Source: Oscillospiraceae bacterium (lineage in GTDB: Bacteria > Bacillota > Clostridia > Oscillospirales > Oscillospiraceae). Taken from it: a stretch of DNA of 38,618 nt. Under the pieces are notes generated by a model. It made no database searches. It was not told the origin of the DNA and worked only from the letters and a program-made list of their open reading frames with translations. Positions within the stretch are counted from its first letter, which is position 1. The number at the start of each line of letters is the position of its first letter. Below are positions 1 through 7,100 of this stretch, piece by piece. The DNA lies in contig JAFXXH010000066.1 in NCBI GenBank assembly GCA_017542425.1, forward strand, positions 1 through 38,618, given 5' to 3'. The translations under genes were made by a program, and so were the position numbers.

Positions 1-1
1 C

Positions 2-136
2 ATCAACCAGAAGATTAAAACGCTCCGGCGACACGGGTACGGCTATCCCGATGACGAGTATTTCTTCCTGAAGCTATTCGACGCCAGCCGCACAACCTAC
101 GACCGCAACCCGAAATCCCATAGAATTTGTGATTGA
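2..136 (+). CDS. ISL3-family transposase, C-terminal fragment (window edge)
   Basis: Reading from base 2 gives 44 residues, INQKIKTLRRHGYGYP... to PKSHRICD and a TGA stop; the rest lies outside the window. The pattern N-x-IK-x-L-(K/R)R-x-x-YGY...FFLK is typical of the C-terminal end of ISL3-family DDE transposases, which cut and join insertion-sequence ends. The last codons overlap the inverted-repeat end of the element, a compact layout common in insertion sequences. A sequence related to this tail occurs near 28590-28650. The family call rests on motif memory for a short fragment, so another DDE family is possible. Confidence 0.6.
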   Translation: MNQKIKTLRRHGYGYPDDEYFFLKLFDASRTTYDRNPKSHRICD

Positions 137-139
137 GCC
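115..139 (+). repeat. right terminal inverted repeat of the ISL3-type element
   Basis: This 25-nt segment ends ...TTTGTGATTGAGCC and is found, perfectly reverse-complemented, at 28467-28491. Read inward from the end it begins GGCTCAATCACAAATTC, which fits the GGCTC start common in ISL3-family ends. The element therefore appears to end at base 139. Flanking DNA is T-rich (TTCTTTTTT); the matching target duplication on the left side is outside the window. Confidence 0.6.
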
Positions 140-183
140 TTCTTTTTTCAGGATGGAACCGGGTTTCACGCTTGCGGCCCGCC

Positions 184-1575
184 TCAGCGCGGCTCCGTCA
201 CCAGATTTTTCACCCAGCGGCGGCTGCGCACCAGCACATAGCCCAGGCCGCATTTCACCAGGTCCAGGCCTTGCACCAGGATGTAGATGGGCAGGATGGG
301 CAGGTCCGTGGCGCGGGTGAGGACCAGCGCCAGGGGGATGCACAGCGCCCAGATGAAGCCGCTGTCGAAGAGGAAGGTGATCCCGGTTTTGCCCCCGGCC
401 CGGAGGGTGAAGTAGCAGGTGTTGGTGAAGGCGTTGACGGGCATCATGGCGGCGCTGACCAGCAGGAGCTGTCCGGCCAGGTCCTGCACCAGCGCCGTGG
501 TGTTGTAGAGCCTTGGCAGCAGCGGGGCCAGCAGGGCCATGAGTACCCCCACCCCGGCGCAGAGCGCCACGGAACAGGCGATGAGCTTCCGGTCCTCGTC
601 CACGGCGCGCTCCAGCTCCCCCGCGCCCAGAAGCTGGCCTACGAGGATGCTGACCGTGACGCCCATGGAGAAGAAGGCGCAGAAGAACAGGTTGCTGACC
701 GTGGAGGAGATATTCAGGGCGGAAACCACCTCCAGGCCCCGGAGGGAGTAGCTCTGGTTCAGGACGGTCATCCCGGCGCTCCACAGCAGTTCGTTCAGCA
801 GCAGCGGCGTCCCCAGCAGGGCCACACGCTTTACCAGCGCCCCCGGCACCCGGAGGCTGCGGTAGACGCCCGCCAGATACGGGCAGCGTTGGGGCTTCCG
901 GTGGGACCAGAGCAGGACGATCAGGGCCTCCACGGCGCGGGAGAGCACCGTGGCGATGGCCGCGCCCACCACCCCCAGGGCCGGGGCCCCCAGCTTGCCG
1001 TAGATCAGCACATAGTTGCCCGCCAGATTCACCAGCACGGCGGCCACGCCCGCTTTCATGGGCAGCACCGTCTCCCCGCACTCCCGCAGGGTGCTGGAAT
1101 AGATCTGACTCAGGGCGAACAGGGGCAGCTCCAGCAGCATCACATGGAGATAGGCCTGTCCGTGGGCCAGCGTGGCCGCCAGGTCCAGGGCCTCCTCCCC
1201 CTCGTGCAGAAACAGACCGATCAGCGCCGCACCGTGGCGCAGCAGCAGCGCCAGAAACAGCCCGGCGCTGGCCGCCCCGATCCAAAGCTTGATGCGGAAG
1301 GTGTGGCGCACACCCGATACGTCCCCGTGGCCGAAGAACTGGGCCGTGAAAATGCCCGCCCCCGCCATGCCGCCGAAGACGCAGAGGTTGAAGACGAACA
1401 GCAGCTGGTTGACGATGGCCACGCCGCTCATGGGCTCCGTGCCGATCTGTCCCACCATGATGTTATCTAACAAATTGACAAAGTTGGTGATGACGTTCTG
1501 AATCAGCACCGGCGTCATCACCGCCAGCATCCGGCGGTAAAAGCTCCGGTCGCCGATGTAGGGTTTCAGGTTCAT
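184..1575 (-). CDS. MATE family multidrug/Na+ antiporter
   Basis: A 463-residue polytopic membrane protein. The N-terminus has the MATE signature region (PVLIQNVITNFVNLLDNIM, then an MVGQIG motif) and two MatE halves of about six helices each. MATE proteins export cationic drugs or metabolites in exchange for Na+ or H+; the substrate here is unknown. I chose the ATG that begins MNLKPYIGDR because GGAG lies 8 nt upstream; an upstream in-frame start would add only eight residues. It is transcribed alone from a TTGACG/TACAAT promoter, and its leader holds a strong hairpin. It lies just inside the ISL3 end, transcribed toward it. Confidence 0.9.
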   Translation of the reverse strand: MNLKPYIGDRSFYRRMLAVMTPVLIQNVITNFVNLLDNIMVGQIGTEPMSGVAIVNQLLFVFNLCVFGGMAGAGIFTAQFFGHGDVSGVRHTFRIKLWIGAASAGLFLALLLRHGAALIGLFLHEGEEALDLAATLAHGQAYLHVMLLELPLFALSQIYSSTLRECGETVLPMKAGVAAVLVNLAGNYVLIYGKLGAPALGVVGAAIATVLSRAVEALIVLLWSHRKPQRCPYLAGVYRSLRVPGALVKRVALLGTPLLLNELLWSAGMTVLNQSYSLRGLEVVSALNISSTVSNLFFCAFFSMGVTVSILVGQLLGAGELERAVDEDRKLIACSVALCAGVGVLMALLAPLLPRLYNTTALVQDLAGQLLLVSAAMMPVNAFTNTCYFTLRAGGKTGITFLFDSGFIWALCIPLALVLTRATDLPILPIYILVQGLDLVKCGLGYVLVRSRRWVKNLVTEPR

Positions 1576-1630
1576 GGGATACGCTCCGTTCCGGGACAAA
1601 AGCCCGCGCCGCCCGGTTTTCCATAAAATA

Positions 1631-1670
1631 ATCCCCGCCGCAGCTTCCGAAACCGGATCGGCGGCGGGAT
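1631..1670 (-). promoter_or_regulatory. leader hairpin of the MATE gene (possible attenuator)
   Basis: On the minus strand, ATCCCGCCGC pairs with GCGGCGGGGAT across a roughly 19-nt loop, followed by ATTATTTTAT. The hairpin starts close to the predicted transcription start and lies about 55 nt before the MATE start codon. A GC-rich stem followed by a T-rich tract could act as a terminator-attenuator, as known for some drug-exporter leaders. No clear leader peptide was found, so regulation is inferred from structure only. Confidence 0.4.
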
Positions 1671-1679
1671 GCGGGGTTT

Positions 1680-1708
1680 ATTGTATACTCCGGGGCGCGA
1701 TTCGTCAA
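1680..1708 (-). promoter_or_regulatory. promoter of the MATE gene
   Basis: Minus-strand -35 TTGACG (1708-1703) and -10 TACAAT (1685-1680) are separated by exactly 17 nt. This predicts a start near 1673 and an approximately 100-nt leader before the MATE gene. Confidence 0.6.
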
Positions 1709-1717
1709 GGAGGGGTG

Positions 1718-1765
1718 AAAGCTACGGGGGGGAGCGGACGCAAAATCCCGCTCCCCCGTAGCTTT
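1718..1765 (-). terminator. terminator hairpin after the RHH/DUF262 pair
   Basis: A long near-perfect inverted repeat, AAAGCTACGGGGG...AGCGG against CCGCTCCCCCGTAGCTTT, lies 15 nt past the stop of the ribbon-helix-helix gene. The T-tract is short (TTT), so termination may be modest. Confidence 0.55.
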
Positions 1766-1779
1766 GATCAGAATCCCGA

Positions 1780-1962
1780 TCAAGCCCGCGCCATCGACAG
1801 CGCATCCTCCACCGACTGCTCGATGAAGCGATTGAGGGACAAGCCCCGGCGCTTTGCCTCCACCGCGGCGCGCTGATGCAGCGACGGCGCAACGCACACG
1901 ACGAAGCGCCCGGAATAGGGTTTTTCCGGCTCCGCTCTGTTCGATCCGGCGCTAATTCTCAT
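1780..1962 (-). CDS. short ribbon-helix-helix protein, HicB C-terminal-like
   Basis: A 60-residue protein. Residues 16-56 (YSGRFVVCVAPSLH, then AAVEAKRRGLSLNRFIEQSV) match the DNA-binding ribbon-helix-helix end of HicB-family antitoxins: a short strand, then two helices with the SLN-x-(F/Y)-x-x-x-x-(V/L) pattern. The usual N-terminal RNase-H-like half of HicB is absent and no HicA toxin is adjacent. Its ATG overlaps the stop of the upstream DUF262 gene as ATGA, so the two are probably translationally coupled. It may be a repressor or antitoxin for that gene; this is inference. Confidence 0.7.
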   Translation of the reverse strand: MRISAGSNRAEPEKPYSGRFVVCVAPSLHQRAAVEAKRRGLSLNRFIEQSVEDALSMARA

Positions 1963-3743
1963 TGCTCACAAAGCTTTTGGTAAGCGGTTTTTACAACCTG
2001 TGCCATAAGCGTCCGACGCAGTTCAAGGAAACGGGGATACTCCATTTTCTCAAAATCTTCCGGCAGAGCGTGCTCCCGGCAGGACCGCCGATACGCTTCC
2101 TCCCCCAGTTTCTCTCTGTATCTTCCAACATACTCAATGGGGGGATCGTCTGAGATGTCGATGTTGGTCGCATAGTCGAGATAGGTGAAATTCGCGGTCT
2201 GATTGCGGTCACGGTCGCTTTCAAATCCGTTATTTTTCAGATAGTTCTTCGGAAAGATATGGTGCCTGTCGATGGCGTTTTTGGTGCCGCTGGCACCCAA
2301 AACAAAATACTTTGATATTGGGGTATTGCTGAACAGCATCGGCGTATTCAGCACGATTTGAGAGGCGATATATCCACACCAGGCGGGCGAAATCGCGTAT
2401 GCGGTGTTTAGCTCGTTCGGAAGCGTGATTCTGAAATAGTCGTCCGTAAACCTCGTCTCGATGACGCGATCCAGATAGGCGACAAAGTCCTGCGCGGTAT
2501 GGACGCCTCTCAGGTCGGCAAATTGTTTTTCCACTTCACTTTCCGCATTGCCTGTATAGAACATGGTGATTGTACTCATGAAGAACCACTTGCTGATACA
2601 GCGCCGCAGCTGCATAGCGTCCAGGTGATAGTCGTATTTTGCGATCAGGTACAGGATATAGCTGAACACCACGGCGTTGGAGGACGCGATCAGTTTGTCG
2701 CTGATGTATCCGGCCTCCCCCACGATGTTGAGAAATGCGTGCCAGTTGTTCAGATTCATGACCTTCTCCAAGGCATGTTTGAACTGGTCGAGATTCTTTT
2801 GTCGTTCTTCCGCAGAAAACTTCCCGGTCTCCAGATTCTTGCCGCGCAGAAGCATATACGCGTATCGCAGCCGTGCGCGCCGAAAGCCAAACCCCACCGC
2901 CATGCGAATCAGGTGGGAAGGCTCAACGGCCAGCAGAGTATTGTACGATGTGTTGTTCGCCGGAATTCGGGATTCCTCGCAGAAGCGGTTTATCTCGTCG
3001 CTTGTATCGTTTTCATAGACGGAGATCAGCGTTTGAATGAAGTTGTTCTCATTGAGTTTCTGTCCGCCAGAGTTGACGCGCACAAAGATATCGGCCACAT
3101 CTTCTTCGTCTGCGGTATAGCTGATCTCCAGCGTCGGTAATGCGTAGTCAAAGAGACTGAGCAGCGCATTCATGTTGTCTTCGATTCGGTCCTTCTCGGC
3201 ATCTGTCAACAGAGCAAGGCCCTTTTTGGCGCGCCCCTCGTTGCAGTCTGAAATGAACTTCCGCCGCAGCGTGCTGATTGCATTCTCTTCTTTTGCAAGA
3301 AAGACATCGCTGATTTTGCTGATCCATTCCGTATCTCGCGCAAAAGCGTTCGTCCAAACGGCAAACTCCCGTGTGAGCGGATTGTAGGAAATTTTGATTT
3401 CCCTCTCTTTGAAGCTTTTATCCTTCACCTTCACGCCGAACATTGCGGCCAGCAGCGCAGTCAGGCGCTGCTGACCGTCGATCACCAGTTCCTTTGGTTC
3501 TTCATAGGTCTTAGTATTCATCCCAATGCCGATTTTCTTTTCAAAATAATCGGTAGGGGACTCCCAAAGCATAATATAACCAATGGGATAGCCCTTGAGC
3601 ATCGAGTCGAACAACTCACGGACTTTGTTGTCCTGCCAGACAAAAGGCCGCTGCAAATCGGGAAGGCCGATTCTGCCGGACCGCACGTCTCGGACCAGGT
3701 CTCCCACATTGCTGGGAATGTTCTTAAAAATCTGAGCGCCCAT
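1959..3743 (-). CDS. DUF262 / HNH nuclease domain protein (GmrSD-like)
   Basis: About 594 residues. Near the N-terminus are LPDLQRPFVW (about 27-36) and VIDGQQRLTAL (about 87-97), the hallmark ParB/Srx-like nucleotide-binding motifs of DUF262. Near residue 493 is DRHHIFPKNYL followed by conserved Asn residues, an HNH-type nuclease motif (DUF1524-like). This N-to-C order is that of GmrS/GmrD fusions, type IV restriction enzymes acting on modified phage DNA, and of related anti-phage proteins. I chose the ATG giving MGAQIFKN, with GAGG 7 nt upstream; a TTG two codons earlier is less likely. Base composition is AT-richer than the flanking core genes, suggesting transfer. The target is unknown. 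Confidence 0.82.
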   Translation of the reverse strand: MGAQIFKNIPSNVGDLVRDVRSGRIGLPDLQRPFVWQDNKVRELFDSMLKGYPIGYIMLWESPTDYFEKKIGIGMNTKTYEEPKELVIDGQQRLTALLAAMFGVKVKDKSFKEREIKISYNPLTREFAVWTNAFARDTEWISKISDVFLAKEENAISTLRRKFISDCNEGRAKKGLALLTDAEKDRIEDNMNALLSLFDYALPTLEISYTADEEDVADIFVRVNSGGQKLNENNFIQTLISVYENDTSDEINRFCEESRIPANNTSYNTLLAVEPSHLIRMAVGFGFRRARLRYAYMLLRGKNLETGKFSAEERQKNLDQFKHALEKVMNLNNWHAFLNIVGEAGYISDKLIASSNAVVFSYILYLIAKYDYHLDAMQLRRCISKWFFMSTITMFYTGNAESEVEKQFADLRGVHTAQDFVAYLDRVIETRFTDDYFRITLPNELNTAYAISPAWCGYIASQIVLNTPMLFSNTPISKYFVLGASGTKNAIDRHHIFPKNYLKNNGFESDRDRNQTANFTYLDYATNIDISDDPPIEYVGRYREKLGEEAYRRSCREHALPEDFEKMEYPRFLELRRTLMAQVVKTAYQKLCEQ

Positions 3744-3771
3744 ACGCAAACCTCATTCTCTTTCTTCTTTC

Positions 3772-4054
3772 TCAGCAGAAATAGTCAATGCTTCCAAAGT
3801 AAACCAGCCATTTGGCAATGACCTCGTTGCTGCGGGCTTCGATCAGCCGCATGATGTTGCGCAGCTTGGCCTCGGGGATGCGGGGATTGTTGTTTCAGAG
3901 ATAGCATTTGCCGGACTGCGTGATCCAAATCTTCGTGGCGTTCCTCGTCGGCGCTCCAGGATGCACATGGACGTGGATGGGCTCCAGCGGTTCCTGCTCG
4001 TTGGACCAGAAGTAAGTAGACCCAGTAAGAGCCGATCTTAAAAACCTGAGGCAT
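3772..4054 (-). pseudogene. DUF4160 family gene, broken by a 4-bp duplication and a nonsense codon
   Basis: The start is intact (MPQVFKIGSYWVY, good AAAGGGGG Shine-Dalgarno), but a tandem ACTT duplication near 4010-4017 shifts the frame. The next frame continues FWSNEQEPLEPIHVHVHPG and KIWITQSGKCYL, then an in-frame TGA at 3897-3895, then NNNPRIPEAKLRN and IEARSNEVIAKWLVYFG to a normal stop. The reconstructed 90-residue protein matches DUF4160, a small family often seen in toxin-antitoxin-like pairs. Its start lies inside the end of the upstream small gene, so the two were probably co-transcribed. Two independent lesions make a sequencing error unlikely. Confidence 0.75.
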
Positions 4055-4310
4055 TCTCAAAGCCCCCTTTTTGCGAGAACTCCAGAATCAGGTGCGCCAC
4101 GGAGCGGATGAATTCATCATAGCGCGCCAGTTCCGCGTCGGTGAAGCCGTGGATCTCCTCCCAGCGGTACTTTGGGAGCCAGCAGGTGGCATGGTGGAAG
4201 CAGTCGGTTTCATCCGGCTTTTCCACATAGACCTTCACCTGACCGTCCGGCTTCATCTCGGAGTGCACGATCTCCGCGCTGTCATCCAGGGTCACGAAGG
4301 GGTACATCAT
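4038..4310 (-). CDS. small conserved-looking protein paired with DUF4160
   Basis: About 90 residues, beginning MMYPFVTLDDSAEIVHSE. The acidic N-terminal strands, a central CWLPKYRWEEIHGFTDAEL and a C-terminal helix (FIRSVAHLILEFSQKG) suggest a compact soluble alpha/beta protein. I do not recognise a named family. The first of two adjacent ATGs is placed 9 nt after GGGAGG and is preferred. It overlaps the start of the DUF4160 pseudogene by 17 nt, so it may be the surviving partner of an antitoxin/toxin-like pair. That role is a guess from context. Confidence 0.7.
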   Translation of the reverse strand: MMYPFVTLDDSAEIVHSEMKPDGQVKVYVEKPDETDCFHHATCWLPKYRWEEIHGFTDAELARYDEFIRSVAHLILEFSQKGGFENASGF

Positions 4311-4335
4311 CGCGTCCAGCCTCCCTTTCATATGG

Positions 4336-4371
4336 AAGAAAAGACCTGACTTCCTTGGAGAAATCAGGTCT
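4336..4371 (-). terminator. intrinsic terminator of tRNA-Thr
   Basis: On the minus strand AGACCTGA pairs with TCAGGTCT across a 14-nt loop and is followed by TTTTCTT, 5 nt after the tRNA CCA end. Confidence 0.75.
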
Positions 4372-4376
4372 CTTTG

Positions 4377-4452
4377 TGGAGCTGGATGGGGGATTCGAAC
4401 CCCCGACCTCATGATTACGAATCAGGCGCTCTACCGGCTGAGCTAATCCAGC
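4377..4452 (-). tRNA. tRNA-Thr (anticodon CGT)
   Basis: The 76-nt minus-strand cloverleaf has acceptor GCTGGAT/ATCCAGC, D-arm GCTC...GAGC, anticodon loop TTCGTAA (CGT, reads ACG), T-arm GGGGG TTCGAAT CCCCC and an encoded CCA. The anticodon stem CCTGA/TCATG carries one C-U mismatch at the second pair, where CCTGA/TCAGG would be usual. This may be a natural variant or a sequence error. Confidence 0.93.
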
Positions 4453-4474
4453 GTGGCTTGTCTCAAGCTTTACA

Positions 4475-4503
4475 ATTGTATCACGTCCGGGGCAAAAAGT
4501 CAA
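4475..4503 (-). promoter_or_regulatory. promoter of tRNA-Thr
   Basis: Minus-strand TTGACT (4503-4498) and TACAAT (4480-4475) have a 17-nt spacer, with the tRNA 5' end 22 nt past the -10 box. Confidence 0.75.
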
Positions 4504-4538
4504 CTGTCTTTTTCCCGGTAACAAAAGCCGTGACAAAT

Positions 4539-4555
4539 GATTACAAAATGTAATC
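4539..4555. repeat. small perfect palindrome in the tRNA-Thr/radC gap
   Basis: GATTAC-AAAAT-GTAATC is a perfect inverted repeat lying upstream of the tRNA-Thr promoter. Its core TTACA...TGTAA resembles operators of winged-helix repressors such as BlaI/CopY, but no regulator gene is adjacent. The rest of the 4504-4911 gap holds no convincing gene. Confidence 0.35.
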
Positions 4556-4727
4556 GACAGACTTCCCCAGGGTTCGACACGGTCCGGGCGCGGGCTGTCA
4601 AGATGATTTTTTCACCAAAGAATCCCGGAGAACTTCGCCTCTTCCGCCAGAAGCGACGGGGTTTTCGGACGGCGTTCCGGGGCCGGACAGGAAAAATAAA
4701 GCGGATGCAACCGTGGTATCCCCAAAG

Positions 4728-4757
4728 TTATCAACATTTTCAACAGGGTTTTGAACA
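4728..4757 (+). other. DnaA-box-like 9-mer cluster
   Basis: Three related 9-mers occur in a row: TTATCAACA (4728-4736), TTTTCAACA (4737-4745) and TTTTGAACA (4749-4757), with a further TTTTGAACA near 4813. The first differs from the consensus DnaA box TTATCCACA by one base. No AT-rich unwinding element or dnaA gene is visible, so this is not proposed as oriC. Confidence 0.3.
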
Positions 4758-4771
4758 GTGGGAACGGCCTG

Positions 4772-4796
4772 AAAAGGCCAGTATTTCCGGCCTTTT
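4772..4796. terminator. bidirectional terminator-like hairpin downstream of radC
   Basis: AAAAGGCC and GGCCTTTT pair across a 9-nt loop, with T residues following on the plus strand and TTTTC on the minus strand. It lies about 115 nt beyond radC and probably ends the long minus-strand operon. Confidence 0.5.
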
Positions 4797-4911
4797 TGGG
4801 AAAAATCCCCGGTTTTGAACAGGCGGCACTCCACCCCCGGCCCCGCCGCGTTGGTTTCCATAACCTGTCCGGCGCGCCGGGGCCGGGGCGGCGGGGCCGG
4901 CTCCGGGCGGC

Positions 4912-5601
4912 TCAGATGCGGAACAGGCCGCTTTCCCGCAGGGAGACGTAGTCCTCCCCGGCGAAGATCAGGTGGTCGGCCAGGTCCACGCCGATGGAGC
5001 GCAGGGTATCCCAGAGGCGGCGGGTGGTCTGGATGTCCGCGCTGCTGGGCAGGGCGGTGCCGCTCAGGTGGTTGTGGGCCAGCACCACCCGTGCGGCCTT
5101 GTCCCGCAGGGCGATGTCCACGATGCTGCGGATGGAGATGTTGACCTCCACGCTGCTGCCCTCCCCCAGCACCCGGCGGGAGATCAGGCGGGAACCCCCG
5201 TCCAGGCAGAGCAGCATGGCCGTCTCCTGGTTGCGGTAGCGGAACTGGCCCAGCAGATAGGCCCCGATGTCCCGGGTGCCCTTCAACACGGGCTTTTCCT
5301 GAAACGCCCCCGCGCTGTAGCGCCGGTGCAGCTCCCGCACCAGACAGATCAGCGCCGCCGTGGTCTGTCCCACGCCCTTCACGGTCATCAGTTCCTTCTG
5401 GTCCGCCTCCAGCACGGCCCGGAGGCCGCCAAACTGCTCCAGCAGCGCGTGGGCCAGCTCATTGGTGTCCTGCACGGGGATGGAGTGGTACAGCAGAAAC
5501 TCCAACAGTTCGATGTCGGTGAAATTTTCCGGCCCGTGTTCGGCGAATTTCTTCCGCTGCCGCAATCTGTGTTCCCGATGGACCTGGTTGCCCTCTCCCA
5601 T
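4912..5601 (-). CDS. radC: RadC family JAB-domain protein
   Basis: 229 residues. It has an N-terminal helix-hairpin-helix-like region (about 60-85, MTVKGVGQTTA) and a C-terminal JAB/MPN metalloprotease-like domain with HNHLSG (176-181) and PSSAD (about 185-189), the HxH...S..D metal-site pattern. RadC was named for DNA repair, but its biochemical role is unsettled. The usual HNHPSG proline is Leu here. The ATG lies 9 nt after the tsaD stop, with TGAGGA as Shine-Dalgarno, and it is the last gene of the uvrB-to-radC run. It is chromosomal by context, not a plasmid or phage-type copy. Confidence 0.92.
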   Translation of the reverse strand: MGEGNQVHREHRLRQRKKFAEHGPENFTDIELLEFLLYHSIPVQDTNELAHALLEQFGGLRAVLEADQKELMTVKGVGQTTAALICLVRELHRRYSAGAFQEKPVLKGTRDIGAYLLGQFRYRNQETAMLLCLDGGSRLISRRVLGEGSSVEVNISIRSIVDIALRDKAARVVLAHNHLSGTALPSSADIQTTRRLWDTLRSIGVDLADHLIFAGEDYVSLRESGLFRI

Positions 5602-5610
5602 GGCGCGTCC

Positions 5611-6618
5611 TCAGGCGTCCAGCTCCCGGCTGGCGTAGGCGTTCAGGTCGCTGCCCGCCGTGTGACCGGCCAAAAGCTCATAGTAGCCCTGCGCCCCGAT
5701 CATGGCGGCGTTGTCCCCGCACAGGCGCAGAGGCGGCACATAGAGCGTCACCCCGGCGGCGTGCGCCGCCCGCTCCAGATCGGCGCGGACCCGGCTGTTG
5801 GCCGCCACGCCCCCCGCCGCCACCAGTTTGCCGTAGCCCAGCTCCTGCACGGCGGCCATGGCCCGGGGCACCAGGGCCTCGCTGACCGCCTTTTCAAAGG
5901 AGGCGCAGAGGTCGGCGCGGTTCAGCTCCGCGCCGGTCTGTTCGGCTTTGTGGACCAGGTTGATGACGGCTGTTTTCAGGCCGGAAAAGCTCATGTCGTA
6001 GGGCCGCCCCTCCACCTGGGCCACGGGGAGCGGGAAGGCGTCGTCCCGGCCCTGCCGCGCCAGGGCGTCCACCGGCTTGCCGCCGGGGTAGCCCAGACCC
6101 AGCACCCGGGCGGTCTTGTCAAAGCACTCCCCCGCCGCGTCGTCCCTTGTGGCCCCCAGGACGCGCATCTCGGTATAATCCCGCACGTCCACGATCAGGC
6201 TGTTGCCGCCGGAGATGGCCAGGCAGACGTAGGGGGGCTCCAATTCCGGGTAGGCCAGGTAGTTGGCGGCCATGTGGCCGCGGATGTGGTGGACCGGCAC
6301 CAGCGGCACCCCCAGGGCGGCGGCCACGCTCTTGGCAAAGCTGACGCCCACCAGCACCGCGCCGATAAGCCCCGGCGCGTAGCTGACGGCCACGGCGTCG
6401 ATGTCGCCCTTGCTCCGTCCGGCCTCCGCCAGGGCCCGGTCGGCCAGCTGGTAGATGACCTCCACATGGCTGCGGGAGGCGATCTCCGGTACCACGCCCC
6501 CGTAGACCGCGTGCAGGACGGCCTGGGAAAAAATCTGGTCGCTCAGCACCCGCCGTCCGTCCTCCACCAGGGCCACGGCGGTCTCGTCGCAGGTGGACTC
6601 CACCGAAAGAATCAACAT
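5611..6618 (-). CDS. tsaD: tRNA N6-threonylcarbamoyladenosine transferase TsaD
   Basis: 335 residues, the catalytic subunit that moves the threonylcarbamoyl group onto A37 of ANN-decoding tRNAs. Visible landmarks are the ASKHA-fold start LSVESTCDETAVAL, YGGVVPEIASRSH (39-51) and the metal-binding HHIRGH (H111, H115). The usual SGGHT loop is SGGNS (136-140). Length is normal. Its ATG lies within the last codons of rimI (7-nt overlap) and radC follows after 9 nt. TsaB and TsaE partners are not in the window, although RimI, a common neighbour, is. Confidence 0.95.
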   Translation of the reverse strand: MLILSVESTCDETAVALVEDGRRVLSDQIFSQAVLHAVYGGVVPEIASRSHVEVIYQLADRALAEAGRSKGDIDAVAVSYAPGLIGAVLVGVSFAKSVAAALGVPLVPVHHIRGHMAANYLAYPELEPPYVCLAISGGNSLIVDVRDYTEMRVLGATRDDAAGECFDKTARVLGLGYPGGKPVDALARQGRDDAFPLPVAQVEGRPYDMSFSGLKTAVINLVHKAEQTGAELNRADLCASFEKAVSEALVPRAMAAVQELGYGKLVAAGGVAANSRVRADLERAAHAAGVTLYVPPLRLCGDNAAMIGAQGYYELLAGHTAGSDLNAYASRELDA

Positions 6619-7100
6619 ACGCTCTCCCCCTTCCCGGGGCGCGCCGTCTCCGGCGCGCCGTCCAGGGTCAATGTCATCAAAATAGCATCTTCCCTTGGTT
6701 TCTCATAATAGCCCCGCCGCCGTCCCACGGCCCGGAAGCCGTGCTTTTCATAGAGGGCGATGGCGGGGGCGTTGCCGGCGCGCACCTCCAGGGTGACGAA
6801 ACTCAGCAGCATCCTCCGGCAGCGGCGGATCAGCTCGCCCACCAGGGCGTCCGCCGCCCCGCAGCGCCGGAACGCCGCGTCCACGGCCACGTTGGAGATA
6901 TAGCCCTCGTCCAGCACATACATCAGGCCGATGTAGCCCACGATGCGGCCCCCCGCCTGGGCGGTGAGGAAGATGTGGCTGTTCCGGTCCAGCTGGATGC
7001 GCAGCATGGCCTCGGTCCAGGGCAGGGAAAAGCTGGCCTGCTCGATGCGCTGGATGCGGGGCAGCAGTTCCTCCCGCGCCTCTGCAATGGTAAAGTTCAA
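6612..7100 (-). CDS. rimI: ribosomal-protein-alanine N-acetyltransferase RimI
   Basis: 162 residues from a TTG start (LNFTIAEAREELLPRI) that overlaps the previous stop as TTGA and has GGAGGACGAGGAG just upstream. The GNAT fold shows in ISNVAVDAAFRRCGAADAL (strand 4 and acetyl-CoA loop, with a degenerate R-x-x-G-x-G/A), LEVRAGNAPAIALYEKHGF and a closing RRRGYYEKPREDAILM. RimI acetylates the N-terminal alanine of S18, and many clostridial homologues are encoded beside tsaD, as here. A longer upstream reading would run through the neighbouring gene and is rejected. Confidence 0.92.
   Translation of the reverse strand: MNFTIAEAREELLPRIQRIEQASFSLPWTEAMLRIQLDRNSHIFLTAQAGGRIVGYIGLMYVLDEGYISNVAVDAAFRRCGAADALVGELIRRCRRMLLSFVTLEVRAGNAPAIALYEKHGFRAVGRRRGYYEKPREDAILMTLTLDGAPETARPGKGESVC

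Noticed and set aside
4504-4911. Replication origin at the DnaA-like boxes
   Set aside because: Only one box is near consensus, there is no AT-rich unwinding region and no dnaA, dnaN or rpmH gene nearby.
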